64,000 nt of DNA from Mytilus galloprovincialis (GCF_965363235.1 NC_134850.1:35747102-35811101), one strand, 5' to 3'. Positions 10,140 through 21,898 are shown, counted from the stretch's first letter. Numbers and translations are program-made. The notes: generated by a model from the sequence alone, not told the origin.

Positions 10140-11565
10140 ATGAAATTAAGGCTTGTTCTAGATAATCATGTTTGAAATAGAAATTCAGTATTGATTTTAT
10201 TTTCTATCATAACAATATTTATAAGAATATGTGGTATGAGTGTCAATGAGAATATGCTTAAAAAAAAGTGTCATCTCTGTTAATTTGTGGATCTCTGTTT
10301 GAATGATAATAAAACAAATAAAAGGTTATTGAAAATGTCTTAAAATGGTCAAAATTATAACTTTGAAACTGTGATAACTTTGAGTAGACAAAGTCAATTA
10401 ATTATTTGTTTGGTTTACATTTCATAAATAACTGAATCTCACATGGTATTCAAAGCCTTTTGATAGTTGAAAGTTATTTCCCTTATATGTAGTCATTAGA
10501 AATTCTCAATAGTAATAAACACGCTTACGATGTTTGCAGCCCTAACTTGAACCATAGCAATAAAAATGATAATATTGTATTCATCTCGTGGTTTTGTTAA
10601 ATATTATCGGGCGAACATAAAAAGGCTATTGTTAAAGTATATATAAGTTTCATGTCGGAACTCATTCTTCAGTTTCAATTTTAATTTTGCAATTTAAATT
10701 GTATTTTTGAAATATATGATATGTACCGATAAATGTCTAGAAGTATTTTAACTGAATGGGTGTCCATCGCGTAAGGTTAATGTGAAAGTTAATAATTATT
10801 TTGAAAAAAATATGGTTTTTGTCCATAATAAAGACACAAAAATGTTTCAACGGTAAAGTTGAAAAGAGCAAAAGCATGTATCAATTGATTAAAACCCGAA
10901 GTGTGATATTGTATGTTCCTGTCAGAAAAAAATATTACCTATGCGTAATATCCCGTAATTAATCCTATTGATATTGAATTACTGATAACCCCAATTATGA
11001 CATAGCAATTTACAACTTGCAGTCGTTACTAAAGAATAATTTTATTCAATTCAAAAAGGTAAATCGTATCTGATATTCTGCAGTTTATATTATTAATTAT
11101 TTTTCGCTTGCAATTGATGTGTTTGAGCTTTTGATTCCACCATTTGATTAGGTACTTCCCTTTTGTGATTTTCCTCGGAGTCATTAAATACACAACTGAT
11201 AAGCGAGTGCTTTCGTAATTATTAAGTCATGCATTAACAAATGCAATATTATGACAACCACCAGTTGACATATAACCTTTAAATTTAATCCACCTTAAAG
11301 AATTGATACCCAAGAGGGCTGAAAGAAGAATCATGTGTAATTTTGTCTTATACGAATCTTTTTAATTATTGTTCTTCTGTGTAGGAATTTAAAATATATA
11401 AAACTAAATCTGATATGATATAATGAATTATGAAATCTACTTAGTGTAATGTTGGTAAAGTGCGTTCCATCAATCTATCATCTTCTCAATATTTAGAGTA
11501 TGGACAATGAGTGGTATTTTTTCTGTAATAGCAACATTGGTTTTGATTTTCCACGTATATATAGC
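10140..11565. other. No gene seen
   Basis: AT-rich sequence with only short frames. A weak family E-like scrap (ATATGTGGTATGAGTGTCAATGAG near 10229) is the only recognisable item. Confidence 0.45.
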
Positions 11566-11569
11566 GTAT

Positions 11570-11960
11570 ATATAAAAAAGAAGATGTGGTATAATTGCCA
11601 AAGAGACACTCTTCACAAGAGACCAACATGACACACAAATTAACACCTATAGGTCACCGTACGTCCTTCGACGATGAACAAAGCCCATACCATATAGTCA
11701 GCTATAAAAAGCCCCGAAATGACGATGTAAAACAATTCAAACGAGAAAACTTACGGCCTAATTTATGTACAAAAAAATAACGAAAAAACAAATATGTAAC
11801 ACATTAACAAACGACAACCACTGAATTACAGACTCCTGGCTTGGAACAGGCACGTACATGGAGGATGTAGCGGGGTTAAACATGTTAGCGGGATCCCAAC
11901 CCTCCCCCTAACCTGTGACAGTGGTGTTACAGTACGAAATAAGAACGAATTATAAGTAGA
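11570..11960 (-). repeat. Interspersed repeat family E, long copy
   Basis: Begins AAGAAGATGTGGTATAATTG and continues through ACCTATAGGTCACCGTACG and GAGAAAACTTACGGCC to a tail with GACTCCTGGCTTGGAACAGG, GGGGTTAAACATGTT and CAACCCTCCCC. The tail module is nearly the same as in the 3' region of the Penelope-like copies. This suggests that family E is the 3' part of a second, related retroelement. The small frames at 11595 and 11826 lie inside the repeat and are not genes. Confidence 0.6.
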
Positions 11961-12400
11961 GGTTCTTAAGAGCCTGTGTCGCTCACCTTGGTCTATGTGC
12001 ATATTAAACAAAGGACACAGATGGATTCATGACAAAATTGAGTTTTTGTTTTGGTGATGTGTTTGAAGATCTTACTTCATTTAACAATCTTGTTGCTTAC
12101 AATTATCTCTTTCTATAATGAAATTGGCCCAGAAGTGACAGTGGAAAATATGTTAAACAAAAATTTACAAAATTTATGAAAATTGTTAAAAATTTACTAT
12201 AAAGGAAAATAACTCCTTACGGGATCAAATGACCACTTTAGTCAAGTTGACTTATTTGTAGCTCTTACTTTGTTGTACATTATTGCTGTTTACAGTTTAT
12301 CTCTATCTATAATTATATTCAAGATAATAACCAAAAGCTGCAAAATTTTCTTAAAATTACCATATCAGGGGCAGCAGCCCAACATCATTTTGCCCGACTC
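11950..12400 (+). mobile_element. Helitron/pearl-like element D, partial copy
   Basis: Matches the start of the elements at 42143 and 43512 (AGAGCCTGTGTCGCTCACC, then CACAGATGGATTCATGACAA). It includes one internal unit up to GGGGCAGCAGCCCAACA and lacks the 3' end with its hairpin. The element appears broken at about 12400. Confidence 0.6.
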
Positions 12401-12485
12401 ATTAGGGGTTTTGCTCTGTTTTCTGCTCTTTAGGCGGGTTATTTTCTCATTGCCACATTTTTCGTTTCAATTCACTGTTTTTCTC
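12395..12485 (+). repeat. Diverged Penelope-like 3' tail
   Basis: TTTTCTGCTCTTTAGGCGGG followed by a TTTCTCATTGCCACA stretch resembles the family tail TCTGCTCT(A)TGGTCGGGTTG...TTGACACATTCC. Strongly decayed. Confidence 0.35.
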
Positions 12486-12597
12486 ACAAGCAGTTATGTG
12501 TTACTATTGAGATACTTTCGATAATATTTATTCATCACAACAGTATATTTTCTGTAAAATGTTCGTGGCATTTCTTGCACAATCTGACGTTGATACT

Positions 12598-12640
12598 ACT
12601 TAAAAGAGGGACGAAAGATACCAAAGGGACAGTCAATTCT
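12598..12640 (+). repeat. Repeat family F, end fragment
   Basis: AAAAGAGGGACGAAAGATAC followed by CAAAGGGACAGTCAA marks the family F end also seen at 17158, 26002, 51293 and 55325. Confidence 0.55.
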
Positions 12641-13555
12641 TAATATATGCAATCCACTTATAGTTTCCACTTTTTCTGTGTATGCATTGCATTTGCGGTC
12701 TACGAAGCGTCGGTTGGAATCTGATATGGACATTAACTTCGATCATCAGAAATAGGCACGTAGAATCGTCTTGAGGTAAAGAGGAATCAAATCCCTAATA
12801 TTATATTACATTACAATTAAATTGGATGATGTCTCAGAAGAAAAAAATGTACTCTTTTGTAATACTGGGCCAACTCATTTAACATAATTTATTGGTTTAC
12901 TTTAAGTTTATTATCTACCAATACGCTGATCGCATTTATCAGATAATTGGTATAAATGTTATTCACAACTAAGTTCATATTAAAGATAAGATATCTATGT
13001 TTAGTTATGTATATATTCAGTTATCAGCACATTAAGCTATGTTCGTCGGGTTACATATGTCTCTTATTTTATTGGAATTTATACAAGATGTATCATATGA
13101 TTGTCAATTAGACAACTGTCAACAAAGACAAAACACAAAGAATTTAAAACAATTTTCGATGATCATCAGTGACATAGTGATTATTATCTACCAATACAAT
13201 GCCATAGTTCAAATATATATGTCGTAAACATGCATTATTCATCAATCAAAGCCTATTAAAGATAACATGTCTATGTTTAATGATGTATATATGTGCATAT
13301 AATTTACATGATATATATGCACTTGAGTGAAACAGGACGCGATTTAATCTACGCTTATTAAATACAGATAAATATTAAAGAACTATTTCTACTTAATCGA
13401 CAGATTTAATTGCGTATTAACCTGTCCACTTAGTAGAATTACTAAATAATTTTAGATAAAATCAGTTAATGTTCTGTCGCACTTTTTGTGTAATAGTTGC
13501 CATATTTATTCTGTTTGGTCAGCGACAGTCCGGTATCGACTTTTATATATTTAGA
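12641..13555. other. No gene seen
   Basis: AT-rich sequence without a supportable exon. Two loosely similar segments near 12960-13020 and 13200-13290 (AAGATAA...ATCTATGTTTA) hint at an old local duplication. Confidence 0.4.
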
Positions 13556-13640
13556 TTCTAGCTTCACTGATGAGTCTTTAGTAGACAAAACGCGCCTTTC
13601 GAGCAATTTCTAAATTTTAATCCTGGTATCTTTGATGAAT
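13556..13640 (+). repeat. Decayed retrozyme fragment with hammerhead relic
   Basis: Has CACTGATGAGTC, a stem II relic and the trailing TAATCCTGGTATCTTTGATG of the family. The GAAA box reads AAAA (G12 to A at 13587) and the cleavage site is lost, so it is dead. Confidence 0.55.
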
Positions 13641-14269
13641 GTATTTGCACATAGAAATCTCCCGGTATCATTGAACTCTGTCTAGTATTTGTAAAGTATC
13701 ATGCACTCTGGTCTTTATTTTATACTTTTATTTAATAGTGTCCATGCACTGTCTTATATATGCATTACATATAATAATAAGACAAAGTGGTACAATTTCC
13801 AATGACACAACTAATAACAAGAGACGAAATAAATAGACGTTGATATCTTCGGTTAATATCAGCGAAAAATGTTGAAGATAGTGCTAGGTAATATAAACTT
13901 CAATGGGATCTAGCGTTGTGTAAACAGAGGTTATTGTAACCGTCAAAGTTGATGAATCTCGTGATTTTAAGAAGTTAACTATCCTGTACTGAAGATATGG
14001 CACTTTTTCGTGTAACAGTCTTCAATCTTGATCTCGATGGCGAAGTTGTAAATGTCTGTGAAGAATTTTGCCTCGTTATCTGCATTATTTTGCTTTGTAA
14101 CTAGCATTTAGGAAGAAATGCATCGACGTCTTTGCCAGGTTATATATGCTGCTTCAACAATATACTCCTAGTATACCAATTTGGTTTTAATTACTGTGTC
14201 GTGACTTAGTGAGATGTGATGTGATAAATACCAAAACGTATCAAAGGAATTTATTTTGTTTTAAATTTG

Positions 14270-14570
14270 TACTTGCTTTGCTTGTACTACTTGCCTTGCG
14301 TAATTGCTTGCTTCTCTAAACATGAGCAACACGACGGGTGCCAAACGTTGTACAGAATATGCTTACCCTTCCAGAGCATCTGAGATCACCCCTAGGTTGT
14401 GGTTGGGATCGTGATGCTAAGTCCTTAGATTTCTACTTTATGTCGTGTGTACTATAATGTGTCTGTTTTTCTTTTTCATTTTTAGTCATAGCGTGGTCAG
14501 TTTATTTTCGATCTACTGTCTCTCTGGTCTATTTCGCCCCTCTTGTAAGTTCTTTTTGATTGGGTCCAAG
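14270..14570 (-). repeat. Repeat family F, reverse-oriented copy
   Basis: Contains GAGCAACACGACGGGTGCC, CTTACCCTTCCAGAGCATCT and the end CTGGTCTATTTCGCCCCTCT, the reverse of the copy at 55322-55575. The short frame at 14445-14639 lies inside it and is not a gene. Confidence 0.6.
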
Positions 14571-14742
14571 TTTTTTATGGTTACATCTTACATAGTTTAC
14601 CCAAACTGTTTGCCCTATATATACGTCATTTCCTGTTAATCTTCGTGTGCCCCCTGGTTGTCTAAATGGTTGTTGTATTTTTTACACGCTGAAGTGTGAT
14701 TTTCGAGTTATATTATGGCAGTACATGTTTGACATGTTTATA

Positions 14743-15249
14743 TTACTCCATGGCTTTGTTCATCAATTCACTGATTTGGTTTTGATCGTCAGTTTGCAAG
14801 CAATCCTTAAAATCTGGTGATATATGCCATCTTAAAATTGCAGTGAGATGAGAGTTTTTTTGGTATGTGTTGAAGACATCGTCGTGACTTTGAGATGAAG
14901 GATAGCAATAAAACCGCTGTTTTTCTGCTAGTATTGTGGCAAGGACGGATACCCTATATAGTTTCATTTTATTTGTAGTTAGGCATGCACATGCTCTGTA
15001 AAATGTTAGAGATGTTGATTTGTTGAAGCACAATAGATGTCAGAAATATTCTGTGGTTATCACATAAAACCTTTGTTTGTAGAATTGTAAACACCTTCTT
15101 GGCTTGGAGGTAGTCTTCATCGCTAGTCTGATCTTTGTTTGGTTCGTTGCAATAGGCCTTTTTTTATTTTCTGAACAATAAAATATGTTTTTAATTAATG
15201 GTCTTGTTTGGTTGTAGTCAGTATCTGATAAACTGTGAAGGGCATCCAT
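14743..15249 (-). pseudogene. 169-codon ORF interrupted by one in-frame TGA
   Basis: From the ATG at 15249 the frame runs 69 codons to a TGA at 15042-15040, then continues in the same frame for 98 more codons to a stop at 14743. The product would be basic in its first part (KKRPIATNQTKIR...KPRR) and Cys/His/Gln-containing in the second (YCYPSSQSHDDVFNTYQ). I recognise no family. No splice pair that removes the TGA is obvious. It could be a decayed gene, an exon of a longer gene, or chance in an AT-rich region. Confidence 0.25.
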
Positions 15250-15259
15250 GTTATGTAAG

Positions 15260-15890
15260 AGATGTCAAAAATTCGCGCTGACCGCAATCATGATGTTATG
15301 ATTACATGCATCATCAAAATGTCCAGCCAGTTTGTTATGAGTTGAAACGAGTCGACGAGTTACATTTCGAATTATCTTCTGGTTGACAAAAGAAATATGA
15401 ACTTCCTTTCAACGAACATTTACGACATGATGAACGTTGAACCGTCTAAGATTTCGAAACCCGTTGAGAACAAACCGGTTTGGTTTGTCCAGGTGAATGT
15501 GGTTCAACATGTGGGTATTGTTTTTTGAACTGATAAATCTTTAAACTGGAAATCAATTTAAAAAAAAAACGTTTGATAAACGCTTTTAACCCTAGTTTCT
15601 GGCTGAGCCTAAAGTTATATCCGAATCTTGAAGGTATGTATTAGTGGTACAGCTTTTTGTACACTATCGGAGGTTCGTACTTGCTCTAGAGGACACAGCT
15701 TAAGTAAAGGTTTTCTGTTGAACACTTCTATTGCGTAAGTTGAATCTAAAGTTTAAATTTGATTAGAAGAAACAAGGTATTACGTATCATTAGATACAAA
15801 AATTAATTAACCGTTGATGTCGTGTAGAGTCAGCTAATAACACATTTAATTCATATAAAAATAGTTTATCATTTCCGTCATTTAGTAGAT
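15260..15890. other. No gene seen
   Basis: No coding frame of note and no match to the repeat families recognised elsewhere in the window. Confidence 0.4.
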
Positions 15891-15897
15891 AAATGAT

Positions 15898-15932
15898 AAA
15901 GCTAGAGGCTCTAAAGAGCCGGTTTCGCTCAA
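15898..15932 (+). repeat. Terminal scrap of element D
   Basis: CTAGAGGCTCTAAAGAGCC with its hairpin, followed by a GTTTCGCTCA relic. This is the left end of the Helitron/pearl-like family, abutting the next retrozyme copy. Confidence 0.5.
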
Positions 15933-15943
15933 CCACCGGTTTC

Positions 15944-15987
15944 GCGTCACTGATGAGTCTTATGTAGACGAAACGTGCGTCTGGCGT
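15944..15987 (+). ncRNA. Hammerhead ribozyme motif, solo copy with intact core
   Basis: Stem I GCGUCA/UGGCGU, CUGAUGA from 15950, stem II GUCU-UAUGU-AGAC, GAAA at 15970-15973, stem III ACG/CGU with a UG loop and cleavage triplet GUC ending at 15981. Every conserved core base is present. The retrozyme tail (TATTAAATTATTATCCTGG) follows, but the upstream unit body is missing. Confidence 0.7.
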
Positions 15988-16015
15988 ATTAAATTATTAT
16001 CCTGGTACCTATTCA

Positions 16016-16019
<4 letters not shown>

Positions 16020-16051
<32 letters not shown>
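16020..16051. repeat. (TA)n microsatellite
   Basis: Sixteen uninterrupted TA repeats directly after the retrozyme fragment's terminal ACCTATTCAACACA. Confidence 0.9.
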
Positions 16052-16054
<3 letters not shown>

Positions 16055-17154
16055 ATAAACTATGAACGACTATCAGCTAGAATATGATTAATGACTAAAA
16101 TCTTGTTTCTGTTCAAGTTTCTTTCTTTCCACCATAGTTTTTTGCAAAAAGTGCAAAAAGTGTAAAAAGATGTCGTTTAAGGGCAATAACTTCTTTAAGA
16201 ATTCTTACCTTTTTGCAGATCTTTTCATTGTGATTATATTTGATATAACATTTTCTATCTACTAGTATCTATTATAGTTTTCAAGATAATAAACTCAAAC
16301 AAATGGTAAAAACTGTCATTTAAGGACAGTAATTGCTGTGAGAAGTAAACTGGAGATTTCATAAAAAATTAAGTATTTGCTTAAGTATACGTTATCTACG
16401 TATATCTTATCTGGCTGATCTGTTTTCATATTTGAAAACTAATATGTGTCAGTAATATTTTTTTAGGTGAGGTCAAAAACGCAGACAAATTGATAAAAAA
16501 AAATCGTCATAAAAGGGCTAAAACTCCAAAAAGGTGTATATGATGGATTTCTTCTATGGTGACTTATTTGTAGATCTTGTCTTGCTGTTCTCTTATGTTA
16601 GTGCATGATTATCTCTATGACCTAAATTTTGTTTGATAATGGACATAATGAATAAGTTACTTTTGAACATCGGTGCACTACTGTTGCCTTTACCATTATA
16701 TCAAAAACCTAGGATGCATCATGATATGTCGTTTTCACAGACTGTCCATACTAAATCATTGTTATTAAAGTTTAACTCGTAAAGTTAAATTCCCCTACCA
16801 CAACTACTTTAAGTCCAGAAAATAGCAATATATAAATATATATAAAAATATATACTTTGTTTTAGTATAATCAGTTTAACTGTTATTTAAAACATCATTC
16901 AGGATTACAAACATTGATAATCAATCACTTCAGAAAAGAACTAAACAATATAAATTACGGGGAGATGAAAGTTATCATTAATCATGATGAATTAATTCTA
17001 TAATATTTAATACAATATATGGTAACAATAAAAATTGTATGTCCTGCAAGGAGTAAGAACAAAATCAGGAGTTATATGCCACTAGCGGTGAATGGTTGTA
17101 TCCGTCGGGTTTCAAACAAAACAGCAAGAGTCGATGTATATTGATCAGTGTATT

Positions 17155-17345
17155 ATAAAAGAGGGACGAAAGATACCAGAGGAATAGTCAAACTCATAAA
17201 TCTAAAATAAACTGACAACGCCATGGCTAAAAATGAAAAAAGACAAAAAGTATCATTGAAATTATACAGGGGCAGAACTAAAGTGCGAACACTTAGCGAC
17301 CAAACAGAACAAGTGACACCTTAAAGACAATAGATTAAGCGGAAG
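17155..17345 (+). repeat. Repeat family F copy
   Basis: Starts AAAAGAGGGACGAAAGATAC and contains AAATAAACTGACAACGCCAT, as at 55325. No gene. Confidence 0.65.
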
Positions 17346-17469
17346 TATGACAAGAAATACATTGTAATATTGTAGGTTGGAAAATAATGGGGGGCGGGGT
17401 TTATATGAAAGGAGTGTTTATTTGGCTTTGTTAACAAACATTAATAGAACGTGTATGTGTTAAATATTT

Positions 17470-17690
17470 GTTTTTCATTAATTTTTTTATAGATAAGGCC
17501 GTAAGTTTTCTCGTTTGAATTGTTTTACATTGTCATATCGGGGCCTTTTATAGCTGACTATGCGGTATTGGTTTTGCTCATTGTTGAAGACCGTACGGTG
17601 ACCTATAGTTGTTAATGTCTGTGTCATTTTGGTCTCTTATGGACAGTGGTCTCATTGGCAATCATACCACATCTTTTTTTTTATATAGAC
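17470..17690 (+). repeat. Repeat family E copy
   Basis: Reverse of the 11570-11830 segment: GGCCGTAAGTTTTCTCGTTT, then CGTACGGTGACCTATAGTTG and CATTGGCAATCATACCACAT. Confidence 0.7.
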
Positions 17691-17817
17691 TTATAATAAA
17701 TCAGTAAAAAGTAAAGGAAATAATTATTTAAATGTTGGCAATTATTTCCTTCTATCATCATATTGCCAAATACACTAATAAGTATGATAAGCATCAAAGC
17801 AGTATCTACCTTTCGAC

Positions 17818-18261
17818 CTAGCCATGACTTTCATTCACAATTTTTCTAATTCTCACTTTTTTAATATGATGAACAATGTATTTCGAGGGAACAAAATATA
17901 AAGGAAAACTTACATTTTCACTCAGGAAACACTTTCTTTTTTTCATAGATGGATTCAATACAATAACTACAGCAAATGGTTTTTCTGTTGGTTTCTTTGG
18001 ATTTAATTCCTCTGGCCTGGGAACCTTTCTGCCAACATGACTGGTACTAACAAGAAGAGAGGTCACCTCAGATGAAACCGGTGTTCTATAATATACGTAA
18101 ACACAGGGTTTTTGTAAAATGTATTTAAGTTCTGGTACATCTATGACTCTCAGAATGTCTGTATTTTTGCCATTAATACAAGTATTTTGTAACATCCACA
18201 GCGAGGTAAAAGCATCGGAATCATATTCCCATACATCTTGTACTGCCATCACAGTAGACAT
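17818..18261 (-). CDS. Orphan 147-residue protein, unrecognised
   Basis: ATG at 18261, stop TAG at 17818. The product is acidic-aromatic at the start (DVWEYDSDAFTSLWML) and strongly basic at the end (KKVRIRKIVNESHG), with MKKRK near residue 107. It has no signal peptide, no transmembrane segment and no motif I recognise. It may be the last exon of a longer gene, since a weak acceptor (ATATTTCAAG) lies about 25 bases upstream of the ATG and the frame stays open to it. No repeat family of the window overlaps it, which argues slightly for a real exon. Function unknown. Confidence 0.35.
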   Translation of the reverse strand: MSTVMAVQDVWEYDSDAFTSLWMLQNTCINGKNTDILRVIDVPELKYILQKPCVYVYYRTPVSSEVTSLLVSTSHVGRKVPRPEELNPKKPTEKPFAVVIVLNPSMKKRKCFLSENVSFPLYFVPSKYIVHHIKKVRIRKIVNESHG

Positions 18262-18299
18262 AAAATTCCAATAATGGTACTTGAAATATATAGAAGCGT

Positions 18300-21080
18300 G
18301 TTATACCTTTAAAAGTTGAACTTTGATATCCCTACATATATCTTCTAGGTGCGTTTTAGTCACGATTGAGTACTCAGTTATTTATATACTACTTATGAAA
18401 TTGAATTCTTTTACTTTTTAAACGAAATACAATACATTTACAACATTGAATAGAATTTAAAAATTTATGTTGTAAATTGAGGAAGAAATTTAAGTAGATG
18501 TTACATTATACATACATATAAGAACGTTTAATTTGATTGCCTATGGGACAATATTCATCGAGGATCTAGGTACAGTACACTGATGTGTGTGAACGGCCCT
18601 CAACCATAGACAGAAACTTATAATACGAAATAAACAGAACTACGGAGAATTCACGATTTCAACATCATAACTCAAAGATAAACAAGAGGGAGTCAAAGAC
18701 TCTTATAATGATCTACAAGTAGGGAATGCCGTGCTTATCTACCTTTTTTATATTCGAAAAGGAAGAGAAATCATTATACTTTATTCTTAAAAGAATTCAA
18801 CATATAAGACTACACATTGTCTATATGGCAAGGTTACGACAAAACATACAATGAACACAACAAAATAGATTATCTTAACTCGTAATTTCATGGTTTTATC
18901 ATAAAAATATAATAAAGTATGAAGTTTGCTCTTTTAAGGTGTAATACCAACAAATCATGGTACGTCACATCCGGTTGTATACGAAAAAAGGTCGAAAAAA
19001 CTTATTCCAATGTAATTGACAGTTGTAGGTAATAAATCCTACATTTTATTGCAGTAAAACATTTTCTGTGTCATAAACATATGTCTTGGGTATTTCAGAG
19101 CACCATTATTTTTTATCTTGGGTTTCTGTAGAATATTTTGGAAACTTGAGCTTACATTGTTAGTAAAGCTTGTACACAGGTTAAATAAGGGGAGAATTTT
19201 GATTGGTTAACTTCCAGTGATAGTTATTTTCTTATATGCAATGAAATGTTATGTGAATTTTTCTATAGTACTGGACAGGGTAAAACTTTACTCATGCCAA
19301 GTAATTCTTTATTGAAACAAAGATGAAATCTGCACAATTTTTTGAAAAGTGCAAATTTAACAAAGACTAATAGGGGAAAATCATTGGTGGTATTACACCT
19401 AAAACATGTAGCTTCAAAGCAGCCTTTTTTTTCAAAATTGCATAATCAGAACCTACAAAACTGTATCTTGGAAAATAAAGATCGGTCTTTCGTGTCTAAT
19501 TTTTTATTTGTTTGGAAAACTATAGCAATGTGTATACGTATTGGTGGCAATATTTATGTTCTTTTGAGAAGAAATTGAAACTATAACATACCATACATAG
19601 AGTTTAAGGATGTTCGCTAGTCTGTTATGAAGTAACAAACTTTTTAAAAGACTGTTATTTATTGTTAATAAATGAATAATGGACCTTAAAAAGAGGAAAA
19701 TTGTAAGTCCATGTGCTTGTTTTTGTGATATACAGCCATTGAAAATTTGGCGGGAATTTTTCATAAAATTCACATTGTCAGCATTTTTCTTACAAAAACT
19801 ATGAAATACTAACAAGTTTTTTTACGATTTTCAAATAGGACTCTTAAAACTATATGTCATCAAATTATGAGACAAAAAAGAAGGGTTTGTAGGGATTTGT
19901 TTTTAATTTTTAATAGGCACTAGATTGGTAAAACCAGAGGAATCTGAATATCTGACAAAAATTCAAAAACAAGAAGATCGAACATCATTTAACGGGATCC
20001 GTGTGACACTATAATTCCGTCATGTTTGCTACCCGTTCCATATTGAATGACAAATTTATCCTTAAAAAATTCTATTTAGTTTTGGGGATGAAGATTGGTG
20101 GAAATTGGCAAATCAGAATTTAAGTATATCTGACCGCAACAAAACGAAGATCATTAGTAGTAGACATTCAATGCATCATTAATTCATACCAAACAAATGG
20201 ATGACGACGACGATGGACTCATAATGACTCGCATGGACCTTTTTGGCCAGAAATCGTTCGTTTGGTTCTTTATTTGATCAAACGTTTTGATCACTTGTTC
20301 AAACGATTTGCAAAATTATGCAAACAATTTAAAAAATACACAAACTTTTTTTTCAAACGTAGAATTCAAAATTTGGTTTCACCCAATTAACAACAATAAT
20401 ACAAACAATTTTAAAAAATCTCTCAAACGATTAAATAAAACAGTTAATATTGATATGGTATGAAGATTCATCGTATCGTTTGCTGACTGAAACAACCCTT
20501 TCCTCACACAGCAGGCTACTATGAGACCACAGAAGAGATGTATGCTATGATGCAAATAAATGTATGACTGAAGCAGAATTCATATCTAACATGGCTAAGG
20601 TTGATATGTTTATTGATAAATATCAATGATATCAGATGATAATTCCTTGAAAGGAAATCGTATGTATACTTGAAAAAAACATAAATGCAAAACTCCGACA
20701 TGTATTGAAAAGAAATAAATGGAAATGTCGACGACATCTCTTGTTTAATAGATAAAATGTTGGATAGTAATACAAAATCGGTCTACTTTCTCGTATCAAA
20801 TCAATGAGTTAGTGCATTTGTGTTTGATAAGCATATTGAATGGAATTATTCCTCTCTCCGTCAATCCTCTTGCATACCGATTAAAAGATTGAGTAAGAGC
20901 GCAAATGGTCGTTTGTGTAAAAAAAAATAGCTATTTTTTATTGCTATTACCGATTTTTAACTGTTTTGAAAACCGGAAAAGGACTTCTTGTTTGAAAACG
21001 AGCACTTAATTCAAAATCAACTGTGGTGTGTTCAAAATGTTGTAGGTATTTAATATTAACACTGGTGTATCTATGGGTAG
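18300..21080. other. No gene seen
   Basis: Long AT-rich stretch. The small frames at 19342, 19504 and 20519 have low-complexity or unremarkable products. Between 20225 and 20440 there is a loose repetition of TTCAAACGAT/CAAACAATTT-like words. I cannot support a gene. Confidence 0.4.
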
Positions 21081-21084
21081 AACT

Positions 21085-21640
21085 TGGCTTTAAATTTGCT
21101 CCCGGTAACTATGGGTACTCTTCGATCGGTACTTTTTTCTTTGTCTTTTTGTTTGTTGATACTTGATATGGTCTTTAATTTTTTTATTCGATGGGGTCTT
21201 TTGTAGACGAAACACACGTCTGGCATACACGATCATTTTGTGGTTCAACCCACCACTTTTATTCCCCTTTAAAAGTGTCCTGTACCAAGTCAGGAAGATG
21301 GTCATTGTTATATATTGTTCGTTTCTCTTTGTGTTGCATTTTAACGTTGAGTCGTTTGTGTTTTCTCTTATTTTTGAGATATTGAGATAAGACGTGGCAC
21401 GGTACTTGTCTATCCCAAATTCATGTATTTGGTTTTCATGTTACATTTGTTATTCTCGTGGTGTTTTGTCTGATGATTGGTCTGTTTCTGTGTGTGTTGC
21501 ATTTCGATGTTGTGTCGTTGTTCTCCTCTTATATTTAATGCGTTTCGCTCGGTTTTGGTTTGTTACCCCGATTTTGTTTTTTGTCCATGGATTTATGAGT
21601 TTTGAACAGCGGTATACTACTGTTGCCTTTATTTAGTATC
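21085..21640 (+). repeat. Composite interspersed repeat with hammerhead relic
   Basis: A degenerate hammerhead lies near 21188-21230 (TCGATGGG in place of CUGAUGAG, stem II and GAAACACACGTCTGGC kept). Downstream, two loosely repeated segments contain TTCGTTTCTCTTTGTGTTGC and TCTGTGTGTGTTGCATTTCG. The whole runs directly into the retrozyme monomer at 21645. The short open frames here are repeat translations. Confidence 0.45.
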
Positions 21641-21644
21641 GTTT

Positions 21645-21898
21645 ATGAATTTTTATAAATTTCCTGTTACAAAACTTTGAATTTTTCGATAAAACTAAGA
21701 ATTTTCTCATCCCGGGAATAGATTACCTTATCCGTATTTGGCACATTTTTTTGAAATTTTGGGTCATCGATGCTCTTCAATTTTATACTTGTTTGGCTTT
21801 ATAACTGTTTTGATCTGAGCGTCACTGATGAGTCTTATGTAGACGAAACACGCGTCTGGCGTATTAAATTATAATCCTGGTACCTTTGATAACTATTT
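21645..21898 (+). mobile_element. Retrozyme monomer, nearly complete
   Basis: Reverse complement of about 250 bases of an array unit, from ATTTTTATAAATTTCCTGTT through TTTGGCACATTTTT, GCTCTTCAATTTTAT and the hammerhead to the end AATCCTGGTACCTTTGATAA. The unit part with GACTACTGGG...CATCGACCCAG is absent, so it is a partial monomer. Confidence 0.7.
21819..21862 (+). ncRNA. Hammerhead ribozyme motif in solo monomer
   Basis: Stem I GCGUCA/UGGCGU, CUGAUGA from 21825, stem II GUCU-UAUGU-AGAC, GAAA at 21845-21848 and GUC ending at 21856. Stem III is weakened to two pairs (ACACGCGU), otherwise the core is complete. Confidence 0.65.
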
